The notes under the pieces are model-generated. The model saw only the letters and a program-made list of their open reading frames with translations. It made no database searches and was not told where the DNA came from. A DNA stretch of 64,000 nucleotides from Asterochloris sp. CNOR1 (taxonomy: Eukaryota; Chlorophyta; Trebouxiophyceae; Trebouxiales; Trebouxiaceae), in contig OZ017756.1 of the NCBI GenBank assembly GCA_963969365.1, positions 2,666,001 to 2,730,000 of the forward strand. Reading direction: 5' to 3'. Shown here piece by piece: positions 42,092 to 60,969 of this stretch (position 1 is its first letter; each line of letters opens with the position of its first letter). The translations under genes were made by a program, and so were the position numbers.

Positions 42092-43168
42092 TCATCTGGC
42101 CTTCATCACATCAGCAATAACTGCTGCGGGCAGATTGTGACTGACACATGCCCTTGCTGGCGCACGACCAGACGTCCATTCAGGAGGTGGGTAGTCCTTG
42201 AACAGATTGATGAATGCCTCCTCATAGAGCTGCTTCGACTTGGCAACTGAAAGGTAGCCACATCCAGATTGTAGCTTCCTGACAGGCTCAAGGAGCCCGA
42301 ATCGATAAAAGTCAGGAGGGTACGCCTCTAAGAATTGATGAGCAACCACCAGTGGCTCCTCTTGCAGGCTTCCGTTGGGCCCTTGCAGGTACTTCATGGA
42401 GCGCATCCGCTGGATAGTCTGCTGCTTCTTTGGGAGGGCCTTGAACTCCTCCTCATCATAGGCAGGATTGCGAATCAGGTTGCCTTCCTTGCGCTTTGAC
42501 ACTGTGCCAAAAGAGGTCTTGGCCAACACCCTTGGCAAGGCGCACGTTGTGCAACCCACACTCTCTGCGGCGGCTTTCAGCAGACGCTCGAACTCCTCAT
42601 ACGTCTTGCATTGCAACTCAGGAGTCCCTGCCCTGATGGCCGCTATTGCCACTTGCACTGGCCCTTGTCGTCCAGAACCATTCCTGGCACCTCCATGTGA
42701 GATCTCCCAATCTCCACTGCACATGCACTCCACTGTCCTGTGCTCACGATCCTTTGGGCGGTAATTCTCATGGTCATTGTTGTTCACGTACAGCGACCTG
42801 TAGTCGCCAAGCCCCTTCAGGCTGTGAGCTGGTCCAGCATCTGCTTTCAACTCGTTGAACAACTTCACGTCCACAGACCCAGCCTCTGTGCCAAAGATGA
42901 GTGACATGAAGGCAGCAATACGGGCTTTGACAGCACTCTTGCTCTTAGGAGCTGCAGACATCACAAGGAAATGCACATGCTCGTTGCCTGGCTTGTGGTG
43001 AAGAGTGCCTGAGTACTTCTTGATGTTGTGTCCAAAGATATCCTGCAGAGCCGCCATGCTCTGCCGCGAGACCTGAGGCAGCTGGTCTTCATTGATGGTG
43101 ATGTGGTTGACAACCAATTCAAAGTTGCGGTCTTGCCTCTTGCCGCTGCCTGGCTTAGACTTCGTCAT
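42092..43168 (-). CDS. Intronless HUH-type replication/transposition protein candidate, 358 aa
   Basis: The start is taken at ATG 43168 (MTKSKPGSGKRQDRNFELVV), because the frame upstream of it has no ATG. Residues 62-70 read NEHVHFLVM, a His-hydrophobic-His motif in a beta strand as in HUH endonucleases. A downstream stretch around residues 118-138 (GLGDYRSLYVNNNDHENYR) has the tyrosine-bearing 'Y....d....YR' look of Rep-like proteins. The rest is helical, charged and unrecognised. HUH enzymes nick one strand and stay linked through tyrosine. In green algae such proteins occur in rolling-circle DNA transposons (Helitron- and Replitron-type), and a viral Rep fossil is an alternative. It is the only long intronless gene in an intron-dense region, which itself suggests recent foreign or mobile origin. 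The frame looks whole. No helicase domain is present. Confidence 0.45.
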   Translation of the reverse strand: MTKSKPGSGKRQDRNFELVVNHITINEDQLPQVSRQSMAALQDIFGHNIKKYSGTLHHKPGNEHVHFLVMSAAPKSKSAVKARIAAFMSLIFGTEAGSVDVKLFNELKADAGPAHSLKGLGDYRSLYVNNNDHENYRPKDREHRTVECMCSGDWEISHGGARNGSGRQGPVQVAIAAIRAGTPELQCKTYEEFERLLKAAAESVGCTTCALPRVLAKTSFGTVSKRKEGNLIRNPAYDEEEFKALPKKQQTIQRMRSMKYLQGPNGSLQEEPLVVAHQFLEAYPPDFYRFGLLEPVRKLQSGCGYLSVAKSKQLYEEAFINLFKDYPPPEWTSGRAPARACVSHNLPAAVIADVMKAR

Positions 43169-43334
43169 AGCCTGCTTTCCTATGGATTGAGATTGAAAAG
43201 CTCTAAGTGGGCACACAGGCCTAAGCTCATTGATATGAACTTCAAACACTTTCAAAATGTCTTCAGGTGGGCATGAGCACCATGACAGAGTTCTGCCGCG
43301 AAGCAGGCCTCAGTTTCACCTCTTGTCGCAGGGT

Positions 43335-43625
43335 GTTACATGGCTTATAACAGGTCCCTAAGCAAACACCCAGCGCGGCAAAGTGCCCTAGATCGACCTC
43401 CATACAGCAGCAGCTCATCAACAATGTCATCAGCCTGGGGCTGTTTGGCACAACACATTTGATGGCGCGTTTCAGGCCCTCATGTCTTGATGATCATATC
43501 TTGGGAGCACACCCAGATTCGATCCGGCATAGTGCTGCACACCACATAGCGCGTCACTTTCTTCCCAGACAGCCCCTCACAGCGGGCCACATCAACCAGA
43601 GTTACTTGGGGTCAGACAGCATATA
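43335..43625 (+). repeat. Right copy of the direct repeat with a short open fragment (remnant of a second element)
   Basis: 43335-43460 resembles 37555-37700. The plus strand stays open from about 43395 to the stop near 43628 without an ATG, encoding LINNVISLGLFG and onward. It looks like a truncated relic of the same element family as the recombinase, in the same orientation, 5.8 kb away. Confidence 0.5.
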
Positions 43626-43736
43626 TTAGGTCATGCAGGTCAGTCAACACGCTAATTGCTGGCAGGCATGCTCACTCTGCACTGGTCTCATGCAGCTGCC
43701 AACCTGTGAAAGTCTGCAGTTGTTGACCTGCGTTTC

Positions 43737-51728
<7,992 letters not shown>

Positions 51729-52148
51729 TTGCCTCCCTCACCCTTCAGCTCGCTGCGCCATACACCTGTCATGGTCGCCACATGTTATGCCATGCCCCTG
51801 TTTTCAGCATGCCTCCCAACAAATTGCCTTCTGTCAGATCTGCTCTGATGTGGCCACTCTTGAATGGCAGGCCCCACTTGTCAAATGATGCAGAGCTAGG
51901 AGTAGTTACAGGAGTTCTGCTTGATTATGGTGGAGGCAGGTCTGAGAACACAAGCGCACAAAAAGAAAGGTCAAAAGCAACAAGATAAACTATGGCATCA
52001 AGGACAAAAGTACACCGTGGCTGGCACAACAGTCGTAAAGGGATCTGTACAACGCTTTGGGAGGACAGCTTTATGGGAGGCAGAAAAGGCAAGGTTTGAG
52101 GCCATGGTCTGTGAGGTGCCCCACTCAACATGCGGGACAGCACACTGT
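51729..52148. terminator. Convergent 3' region between gyrase B and the large minus-strand gene
   Basis: A 420-bp gap with no supported gene. It should hold the two facing 3' UTRs. No strong hairpin or clear TGTAA on the plus strand was noted right after the GyrB stop. Confidence 0.5.
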
Positions 52149-55100
52149 TCAGTGGGTCTCAGTGTGTACAACCTCCCACTCCTCCTCCTCGCTGGCTTGG
52201 GAGGCAGCATACTCATGTATGGCCTCAGCATCAGCAGCAATGACCGCGCAGCCATCTTCCTCTGACGTCGCGGTCCCTGCAACCTCCATGTCCCCTGCTG
52301 CAGTCCCTGAGTCCACCAGGGCCCAGCTCTCAACTGCCAGATCGGATGAGTCTGCAATGGAGGGGTGGCTCTCAAGGGAGTCCACCACCTCCAGAGAGCC
52401 AGCCACGCTGGTGCTGCAGCTGATGCAGGGCACCGAGAGGTGGCAGTCCACAAAGCTGCCTTCTGAGCACATGCTGGCCACGTCCTCCAGGTCGACGGCG
52501 TGGGAGCGCCTGCAGGGCAACATCACAGCTGTGGGCCTGATGTGTTTTGATCATCAACTTGAAGGCCCATGGAATGAGGGCATCACACGATAAAGGCAGG
52601 CAGCACTTGCCCCTACCTGATGTCATCCACGTCCACTTTGCTTGCCGGCAGTGTCATATAGTCCACCTCCTCAGCGCTCAGCTCGGGGCTGGGGCGCTTG
52701 CAGAAGGCCAGCTGCTCAGCGCTCAGGCTCAGGCTCTCGTGGCGCCTGCGTGCCACAAAGGCAGCAGCCGCTGCGGCCAGCTCCTTTGCCTGCAGTTCCG
52801 AGGCCTGGAACTCAACGAAAGCCCTGATGTAGTGGCGCGGCGAGGTCGGCTGAATTCCTTTGCCACAGCCTGATTGTTAGCCGGGAAAGCTGAGACAGGT
52901 GTGCGCCTGTTGCAGCAGCGCATGATAAGCAAAAGAGCACCAGGTATGCAGGACTGGTCCATTGGTTGCTACATGTGGATCTGGCATTGTTGGACATGCA
53001 TGCAATATATATATAACGACACCTTCCTGGAGAAGGCCCCGGGGCTGCTTGGGCCAGCACGGCATGCAACAAACAGACTACTGACCTTGGCCTTGGTGGC
53101 AACCACCTGGGGGCTAGCTGCCTCCACCTGTGCGTCAACAGGGGCGGCAGTGGATGCCACATTGCGCTGCGTCTCTGTGCCTGGAACAATCTTGGCGGGG
53201 TGCAGCTCGGGGGGCAGCACGAAAGGGCTGTGCGCAGGCGCCAGCAGCTGAGGGCCCAGCGGCGGCAGCAACTGCCTCAGCGGGGGCAGCTGCGGCTGTA
53301 TGTGGGCCGCCAGGCGGCATCCCTGCAGACGTGCACCTCCTGTCAGTTGTTTCTGCAGACATGTCAGTCAGCATCCCTGCAGACGGGCAGCTCCTGTCAG
53401 TCATCCCTGCAGACGGGTCAGGCAGCATCCCTGCAGATGGGCAGCTCCTTGTGGTCACCCCTGCAGACGGGTCAGTCCGGCATCCCTGCAGACAGGCGGC
53501 TCATGTCAGTCACTCCTGCAGACAAGTCAGTTCGGCATCCCTGCAGATGGGCGGCTCCGGTTGGTCTCCCCTGCAGACGGGTCAGTTTGGCACCCCTGCA
53601 GACAGGCACCTCCTGTCAAGTAGGGCTCCAGGAGGCCAGCAGCCTCAAGCAGACAGGCACCTCCTGTCAAGTAGGGCTTGTGGACCCCAGCGCCCTCACG
53701 ATTTGAGCCAGCACTTGCAGAAGACAGCAGGCAGAGGGCTCGAAACAACCACACAGCCGGCAAGTAATGTGCACTATAAGGTACCGGCACTGCAGAGGGG
53801 CAGCACCTCTGAGCGAGGGCTTGCACATGGCACAGGTCCGCCACTTCTCACAACAGAGGCAACACACCAAGCAGCAGGCATACACAGCTTTTGTTGCAAC
53901 TTGGTACTCTGGCAAAGTGAGTGGCGAATGTCCTTGATGGCATACGTGCTACACAGCCTTTGGTAGCCAGCCAGCCTTGCAACTGGCTCAAGCCCGCACC
54001 CTGCAAGTGTACCTGTCACATCACCCCAAATCCTGGCACAGACCCGGGCTCATCTGCTCGCGTCTCTTGTATTTCATCTGAAAGGTCTATGCTGTGGCCA
54101 TCAGCAGCCTGCAACTGTGCAATGCTGTCTACGTTGGAAACCCAGCTGCCCTGCACACATCTGAGACTTAAAAAGCCACCAGCAGCTGCAACTGTGCACT
54201 GGTTCGCCCCAGACCCTGGCACAGACCCTCGTTCACCTGCACAGGGTTCACCGCCATGGCCGCCAGCCAGTCGGCCGGGCGCAGCAGAGCTCCCTCTGCT
54301 GTTGTCGCAACATGGGACTCAGGCGCCAGCTGCTCAGCTCTGGTGACCCCTCCTCCAGCTTGGCACGCTGCCTGGACGCTGCCCTGGTTGCCATCCAGCA
54401 GGAAGCCCCTCATCAGGGCTCGGCCGGCCACCGCCGGCCGGGGGGGTGGGCGCCGGCACAGGTGCAGCACCCTATGGTGCTGCTGCAACTGCCGTGGGGT
54501 TGTTGAGACCCCACTCTGGCTGCCCTCAGGTGCAGTCGCTGCTGCCTGCAGAGAGGTCTCAAGTTCTCAGGGCATTGTGTCAGCGACATGTCGCGTCAGG
54601 CACATCATGTGGGAACCCCCTCAGGTGCAGGGAATGCGGACGGGGTGCAAGACTGGCCAAGGGTGCGTGAAGCTCTAACACTGAGAGGAGCTGGTCATGC
54701 CGCTGCCATGGGGTCTTGTGGGCTGTCACAGCAGCTGGCTCATGTGCCGTCTTGCACAGAACAGGCCAAATGTTATCAGCCAGGAAAGCGTCCCTTGTTG
54801 CCAAAGGCACAGACACAAATGCATGTAACAAGCCCTTGGACGACTTATTTAAAGGGACATCCCCAGAGGGCTAGAACCCACGGTAGAGACAGCGACACAC
54901 CTCCTGGACTGGCCTGTCTGCCTGACTCCATGCGTCTTTCAGGCTGGCCATGAGCGCAGCGGCTGCAGAGGCCTGCACACAGCAATACATGCAGAAGTCA
55001 GCACGCTGAGGGTAGCTGCCCTGGAATGTGCCCACAGCATTATATGCAGACCTTGGCATACTGAGGGTGCAGATGCTGGCTGCAGGACGTTCAACACATT

Positions 55101-58100
55101 GAGGAGTGAGCATCTGCTCGCTGCAGAATGACAACATGCAGACGACCGAAGGGCTTGAGGCTGCCGGCAGATGCCTGAATGGCTGCCTCAGGACAGCGAA
55201 AGCCCTCAGAAGCACACATGGAGTGGCTCTGTGTCTCTGTCAGTCAACATGGTGTTCTGGCAGCCGGAAAGCACCTCTCAGGGAGCAGAAAGGATCAACC
55301 ATCAGCTGTCTGGGGCCAGCTCAATCCACAGCATCGACGTTCCTGTTCCAACGTCTGTCCTACATTTGAGGGCCCCTTGTAGCTACACGGTGCTCCCAAG
55401 AAGGCACCAGGGGACACTTCATCAGCTGTGTGGGGCCAGCTCAATATGAAGAGCTCCATCATCCAGATCCCGGTCGCAGCATTTGCCCCAAACTCACCTG
55501 AGGCCCTCTCGAGACCAAAGTATGCTCCACAGAGAGCACGAGAGGATCCTGATCAGCTGTCAGAGGGAAGCTCATTGCACAGAACTGGCACCCCTGTTGC
55601 AGAGAGTCTGCCCCAGACTCACCTGAGGCCCTCTTGCCATGCTCCTCAGGGAGCACCTGTTGAAAGCGCAATGCACAGCTCTGAATGTGCAGAGTGTGTG
55701 CCCTGACAGTCACCTCACGCTCTCCAGGGAGCACCATGGACCCCTCATCAGCAGTCTGAGTGGCCACAGTCACTGAGGTCCCTTGTGGCTGCCTGGAGGG
55801 CCAGGTCGGGTTGATGGCTGCTCCGCCCCAAGCCCTTCGCACCCGCCCCAGTTCGCTGGGACGGCTCACAGGCTTGCTCCTGCAGCAGGGCCACAGAGGA
55901 CACTTGGAGGCTCAGCACTGCCTCAGGACAGTTCCTGAGACTGCAATCTGCAGAGGCAGCCTCCTGCAGGCTGCAGTAGCTCACGGGCTTGCCTAGGCAG
56001 CAACTTGAGCACAAAGAGCGCACTCCCTGCAGCAGGAGTACTCACCAAGGGACGCGCTCTGGCAGGCACTCTGCAGGCAGCTCGACCTCCAGATCTGGTT
56101 TGACCACTGGTCCATCCTCCGCGTCCTCATCTGCGCTGAAGAAGTCCGCCTCCAGATCGCTGTGCCCCTCAAGCTCCTCAAAGTCCTGCAAGGCCATACA
56201 GGGGCACTCCAGTCATGTGATTGCTCCCCAGCAGACACCCACAGCTGTGGCTTGTCATGATCCATGTAGAAACGAGAAGAGTACACCAGGCATTGAAAGA
56301 CTTGATTGAGGCGCCTTGCAGCGATTCACTCAGCCCTCCAGGTTTGTGCAGTATTGCAGTGGTGAGACAACACTGAAGTGAACCCCCTGAGGACCTTGCA
56401 CAGCCACAATGTCACCTAAGGGCACTTGCAAGGTTGGCAGTCACTCAGCCTTCTGCTCCCTGCTGGAAACTCATGCGTGCCAGTGACAAGTTGGCAGCTG
56501 TGCACTGTCATGGGCATGTCGCTGCTCACGCGCTGCACTGCTGCTGCCATCCCAGCGCACAGGCAGCTGAGCCAACCTCAGGCACGTTGCTGTGCAGCGC
56601 AGGCAGGCGTCTCGAAAGACTGCCCCGACGGGCAGAGCACCCACCTGGGAGTAGATGCTGCTCAGGTCGCTGCCAGTCTGCGCCACAGCTGGCCCTGCGT
56701 GAGGGCCCCACACCTCTGTACGGGCAGTGCTAGGGTCAGGGCCAGGGGCCTCCCCCTCCCTCAGCAGCAGCATGGCTGCTGCAACAGCCTGCACATCCTT
56801 GGGGTCCATGACAGGGCTGCCACTGCCCCTGCCTGTGCAGGCGGCACCAGCGGCGCCGCTGGTGCTGCTGTCGAAGCTGCCAGCGCTGTCCAGCCGCCGC
56901 AGGGCAGCAGCTGCCTGCAGCAATGGGTGGCAAACTAGGTTGTACATGCTGTTGGTCTGCAGCAACGTTGGCTTTGAGAAGCCTTGCAGCACAAGCCCAC
57001 CTCAGCTGCAAGCAAGCCTGTTGGCCGAAGGCTGCAACTAAGGGCTCGCGCAGCATTGGAGGCCCACAGCGATTGGACGCCTGCAAGAATGCCTGGCCCC
57101 CCTGTACATGTTCACTGCTGAGAGCAGCACAACAACCTGAGTGGCACACTCAGCGAGGCCTGTGAGCTGACCTGCCCTGCCGGGGACTCTCCCTCTCCAG
57201 TCTCCCCCATCGCCTCCACCAGCAGCTTGCTGAACAGCACCAGCTGCTCCAGCGCCGCTGGGTCAGCCTTGGCCCCGCTGCTGGCTGCAGCCGCCCTGGG
57301 CAGGCCACAGCCCGACGCAGCTGAGCCAGCTGGCTCAGCCTGCTCCCTGCTGTTGGCCCCAGCTCCAGCACAGCCAGCGGCGCCATCATTGCCGCTGCTG
57401 CTCAGCCCCGCAGCAGCGTCAGCGTGGCTGCCAGCCAGGGCCACAGCTGCAGCTGTGGGCGAGCCCATGCGGGGCAGGTCGCCCAGGTCCTGGCTTGGCA
57501 TGCGCAGGCCAAAACGGTCTGCGCCGGAGCTGCCGTTGGGGTGGGGTGTGTGGACCCTGGTGCTCTCAGCGGTGCCATTCAAGTCCAGTCCTGGCAGCTC
57601 AGGCAGCCAAGTGACATTGGTGCTGGTAGTGCAGTTGCCCCCAGGGGGAGCCCATAGGTCTGGGGTTGGCAGCAGACCCTCGCCCTCAGGGCAGCGCTGG
57701 CTGTGCACGGACCACTGCATGAGGTCTGGGACAGCAGATGGGGCGCCTGCCGCCGGTGCAACATCATTGAAGGGCTCCCAAGCCTGCGGTTCCAGCACAC
57801 AACGGGGTCGAGGCAGCGGTGAATAGCTCAGCCAAGCGCAGGGTAGATGTGACAGTCCCCTTGACACGATACATGGCAAGCGCAGGTGCACACCTGCACT
57901 GCCTACCTGCAAAGCAGCGCCCTTTCTGGCCTCCGGTCACAATGTCAGTGACCAGAGTACCCTGAGAAGAAGCGCAGCTGACTCACACAGCACGCAAGGT
58001 GCACAGCACACTTCACATGGGCAAAATGCAGCCCCTGCGACACTCCGAGCTAAGCACATGCCCCGTGACCTAGCCACTGGCTGACCTCTGGGAAGGTGGC

Positions 58101-60946
58101 CCCGTTGCTCAGGTGAGCTGCCTCATTCAGACCGGTGGCAGGGAAGTCAGGTCCCCATGTCACCGCCCAGCCCTCCTGGCTCTCCCTGCCCACAGCTGTG
58201 CGCACTGCCGGCCAGGCCTGACCAGTGACTGGGAGATCAGGGGCCCATGTCACCGCCCAGCCCTCCTGGCTGTGGTCCTCCCTGCCCACAGCTGTGGGCA
58301 CCGCAGGCCAGGCCTGGCTGGAGGCCGCCAGCGCAGCCCACACAGCCTCTGCCTCCCCCAGTCTCCCTGCAGACCCCCCCTGCTGCTGGGGCAGAGGCCC
58401 GGACAGGCCCATCAGGTCGTCACTGCTCATGCCGCCCAGGTGACTCAGCCCGAGGCCTGCCAGCTGCTGGTTGGCCCTGCTGAAGCCCAGCCTGTCAGAG
58501 CCTGGTGCGCTCTGATCCATGACAGGCAGCTGCAGCACAGCACAGAGCAACTTTGAAAACTCTCTGATTGGTGCGGAACACCACAGCAGTACCTAAATTG
58601 ACTCAGCAAAATGGTTTGCTGATTGGTGCTGGGGCTGCTGGATGGCAGCTTGCAAGCTGAGGCTGGCTCCGCTCTGCATGTGGAATGACGGGTTCCGACA
58701 CGCCATGAGCCAGCTGTCATCAAGCCGATCAGGTCTATCAGGCGTGTCCCTTACCCAACCAGACTCACAGCCAAAGCAATCAGGTTTGTGGTGCACAGCC
58801 CGTCAGATGCAAAGCAGCGCATCAGGCCTGTCAGGTGGAGCCTTCACAGAGATGGCCACATCCCCAGGAGAGCCCTTTTGTGAGCAGCATGCCAAAGTTG
58901 AGGCATGATACGCCATCGCGGGAGCCCACTTCAATGCATGTGCTCCTGCTCACCCAAATCACGTCATCCCCCATGACGAGTCGCGGCTGCTTGTAGGTGC
59001 TGCTTCGATCCCCATGCACCGAGCTGCAGCTGGCGCTGCGCTTCAAGGTGGCTCCTGGGCGGTGCACAGCCCCTGCAGAAGACTGTTAGAGTGTTGCAAT
59101 GACAGGGAAAGGGCTGTGTGACGACACAGCAACACGGCTCAGGCACTGCTGCACTGCCAGATGCGGCAGCCCAGCCCTAAGCTGCATCATGTAGACACGC
59201 TGGCAATTTTGAGCTCCTCTGGATGCCATGGAAACAATTTCTTGGGGCTGCGCTTGACGGATTTGTGAAGTGCAACATGCATGCTCCAGCTTGCAGCTGT
59301 GGCACTGAGCGTGCTCAAGTGCTCTGCAGGCTGCTTTAGTTACAGGCAAGGTGCAGAGCCAAGCAGTATCTGAAAAGGAGCTCAAGGGCGCTGCAGCCTG
59401 CAATGGGCCACAAGCAAGCTGTGGCGCTCAGCAGGTCGCCTGAAAGCTGAGGCAGGTGTTGCCTGAGGGAGCTGCTGGCTGCTGAGTGATCGTCCAGTCT
59501 CATACAGACTACAGAGGTGCGCAGATTTTGTTGGTGCAAGGCAAGGCTTGCCTGAGGCCTCTACAGGCTGCTCTGGGGCTGGCAGTACAGGTCCACTGTC
59601 GCTGAAGAGTGTCCAGCGCTCCATGCTGCCCTCTGGACCCTCCTGTGGAAGTGGCTCCACCTGTGAAAACGAGCCTGCATGGGGCCAGTGATGCTGTTTC
59701 GAGACAGTGTGTCAGCACAGGAGGTAGAGCACCATACTTGGAAGAGCAGTCTGGGCCTCCTTGGCTGACAGCCTGGGCCAGCTGCTGGGCTATGCCCACC
59801 GGCGATATGCACCAGAAACACAGCCCTTTGCTCACCCAGGCCGGCGTGGCTGAGCTCCGCAATCTGACCCCACACCGACTTCTGTTCTGCAGTGGACCAG
59901 AGGCACAGGCACCCCCCGCCTGGGCCACTTGGGGTGCTATGCCCAGCCGCCACCATGCACACAGGCCTGTACTCACTTGGCCCGGTGCGGCTGAGCTCCG
60001 CGATCTGATCCCACACCGACTTCTGCCCAGCAGAGGACTGCATGCGCAGGGACCTTGCAGCCTGCGCCAGCTGCGATGCCGTGTCCAGGGGCCCCAGCCC
60101 ATAGGCTGCCGCCATGTCGTCTAGGTCTGCTCGTGCCAGGCCCGCCGACCAGGAGGGAGTGCTGGTGCCCGAGATGTGGGGGGTCTGGCCCCTGGAAACA
60201 GATGGTGTGACAAATTCAGCTTGCTGTTTACAAATGCATGCAAAGCAGGGCTTGCCTGCGCACAGTCCCTGCAGGCAGCAGAAGCAGTTCAAGGCATCAG
60301 ATCCCCAGGCGTGTGATGGGTTCAAGGGAAGCTGGGACCAGGCAGGTGTCGTGTCCCACCAAGCAGGGAGCATGTGTGTCAGCCAGAGCCGTTCACAAGC
60401 ATCGCTGGCGGGCTGATGGCAGACAGGTGCAGCGTCTGACCCCTGCTGGCAAGGCGTGAGTGCGTCAACTGTAACCAGTCACAAGCATGCTCAGCTGGTC
60501 AGGGCTGACGCCAGACAGTTGCACAGCGTCTGCCTCGTGCAAGCAACACGGCACGAGCTGTCAGGTTGTGCAGCCTGCTGGCATGCACGGGTGCAGCAAG
60601 GGGGTGCTGGCGTCAGACGCAGGCAGCGCAGGCCCCTGCAGACAGCATGGCATGTGGCATGAGCTGCCCAGGCATGGGAGGGGTGCAAAAGTGCTGTGAG
60701 GCCCTCCACAGCACCATGCTGATCCAGTGCCACATGCCGTGGCAGAGTCAGCTTCCCAAGCATTTGAGGGGTGCAGAGTACAGCAATGGTACTTACAGGC
60801 ACCACAGGATGTCAGTGTCAGCTGGCATGTCACCTGCTGGCTGGCGTGGGGGGAGGCGTGGATGTCAGGCTTGCGGGCAGCCCAGATCTCTGCAGCCTGT
60901 TCAGCTGCATGTCTAGGTCGGCGAGCTGGGCCATCAGGTGGTTCAT
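52149..60946 (-). CDS. Large Ser/acidic-rich protein with C-terminal LIR-like motif, unknown
   Basis: The likely start is ATG 60946 (MNHLMAQLADLDMQLNRL), in an exon ending at about 60829. Later coding pieces: about 60195-59978 (TPHISGTSTPSWSAGLA, KSVWDQIAELSRTG), 59659-59527, 59075-58955 (TLKRSASCSSVHGDRSS), 58530-58090, 57800-57175, 56920-56540, 56190-56045 (DFEELEGHSDLEADFFSADE), 55870-55697, 54970-54890, 54400-54220, 53316-53050, 52865-52625 (KAFVEFQASELQAKELAAAA), and 52510-52149. Much is low-complexity, Ser/Gly/Pro or acidic, and likely phosphorylated and disordered. The tail SEEEEWEVVHTETH has the acidic-W-x-x-V form of an LC3/ATG8-interacting motif, so a role as an autophagy or trafficking adaptor is possible, but that is inference from a short motif. 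Not all junctions were phase-checked and it could be two genes. Confidence 0.5.
53316..53690. repeat. 54-bp minisatellite, 5-6 units, carrying the adjacent exon's acceptor
   Basis: Units begin CATCCCTGCAGA near 53322, 53376, 53429, 53482 and 53536, with degraded ends up to about 53690. On the transcribed minus strand each unit contains TCTGCAGGGATG, the same word as the acceptor of the exon that starts at about 53316. Each unit also holds a second CTGCAG half a unit later. Confidence 0.88.
54020..54245. repeat. Intronic ghost of an exon tail, period about 173 bp
   Basis: TGGCACAGACCCTCGTTCA (about 54216, live exon end) is mirrored by TGGCACAGACCCGGGCTCA (about 54034). CAGCAGC(C)TGCAACTGTGCA occurs at both about 54102 and 54181. 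Confidence 0.7.
55258..55765. repeat. Four-unit decayed array of an exon tail and donor, unit about 120-130 bp
   Basis: The live exon end (minus strand ADEGSMVLPGERE then GTGACT, about 55710) is followed downstream by units near 55645 (VLPEEHGKRAS then GTGAGT), 55520 (ADQDPLVLSVEH then GTGAGT), and weaker ones near 55400 and 55275. Plus-strand words CAGCTGT(C/G)TGGGGCCAGCTC at about 55306 and 55421 tie the outer units. Confidence 0.82.
58135..58345 (-). repeat. In-frame tandem repeat of about 32-34 residues within an exon
   Basis: The exon of the large minus-strand gene encodes SQAWPAVPTAVGREDHSQEG, then WAVTWAPDLPVTG, followed by GQAWPAVRTAVGRESQEG, then WAVTWGPDFPATG. Period is about 93-96 bp with near-identical DNA, so it is recent. 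This is the coding counterpart of the intronic duplications. Confidence 0.9.
59833..60040. repeat. Ghost of an exon tail and donor, period 142 bp
   Basis: The live exon end (QKSVWDQIAELSRTGPS then GTGAGT, about 59978) has a downstream copy reading QKSVWGQIAELSHAGLGE with its own GTGAGC at about 59833. DNA identity over about 65 bp is high. Confidence 0.9.
60385..60790. repeat. Loose 82-87-bp tandem duplications in intron 1 of the large minus-strand gene
   Basis: TCACAAGCAT with later CAGACAG(G/T)TGCA and CAGCGTCTG(A/C)CC occurs at about 60393 and 60479. AGGGGTGCA(A/G)A with flanks occurs at about 60679 and 60758. Two separate pairs, diverged. Confidence 0.6.
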
Positions 60947-60969
60947 GTCAAACTCCTGGCCCTGTGAGC

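Noticed and set aside
43169-43255. Upstream 29-codon extension of the HUH-like frame
   Set aside because: It begins with TTG and contains no ATG. Several listed frames elsewhere also start with GTG or TTG, which nuclear algal genes do not normally use.
53316-53690. CRISPR-like array
   Set aside because: No constant repeat with unique spacers. Units are contiguous and all parts repeat.
53130-53966. 278-aa plus-strand open frame with PADG-like repeats
   Set aside because: It is the 54-bp minisatellite read through. 54 is divisible by three, so the frame stays open, and the live exons here lie on the minus strand.
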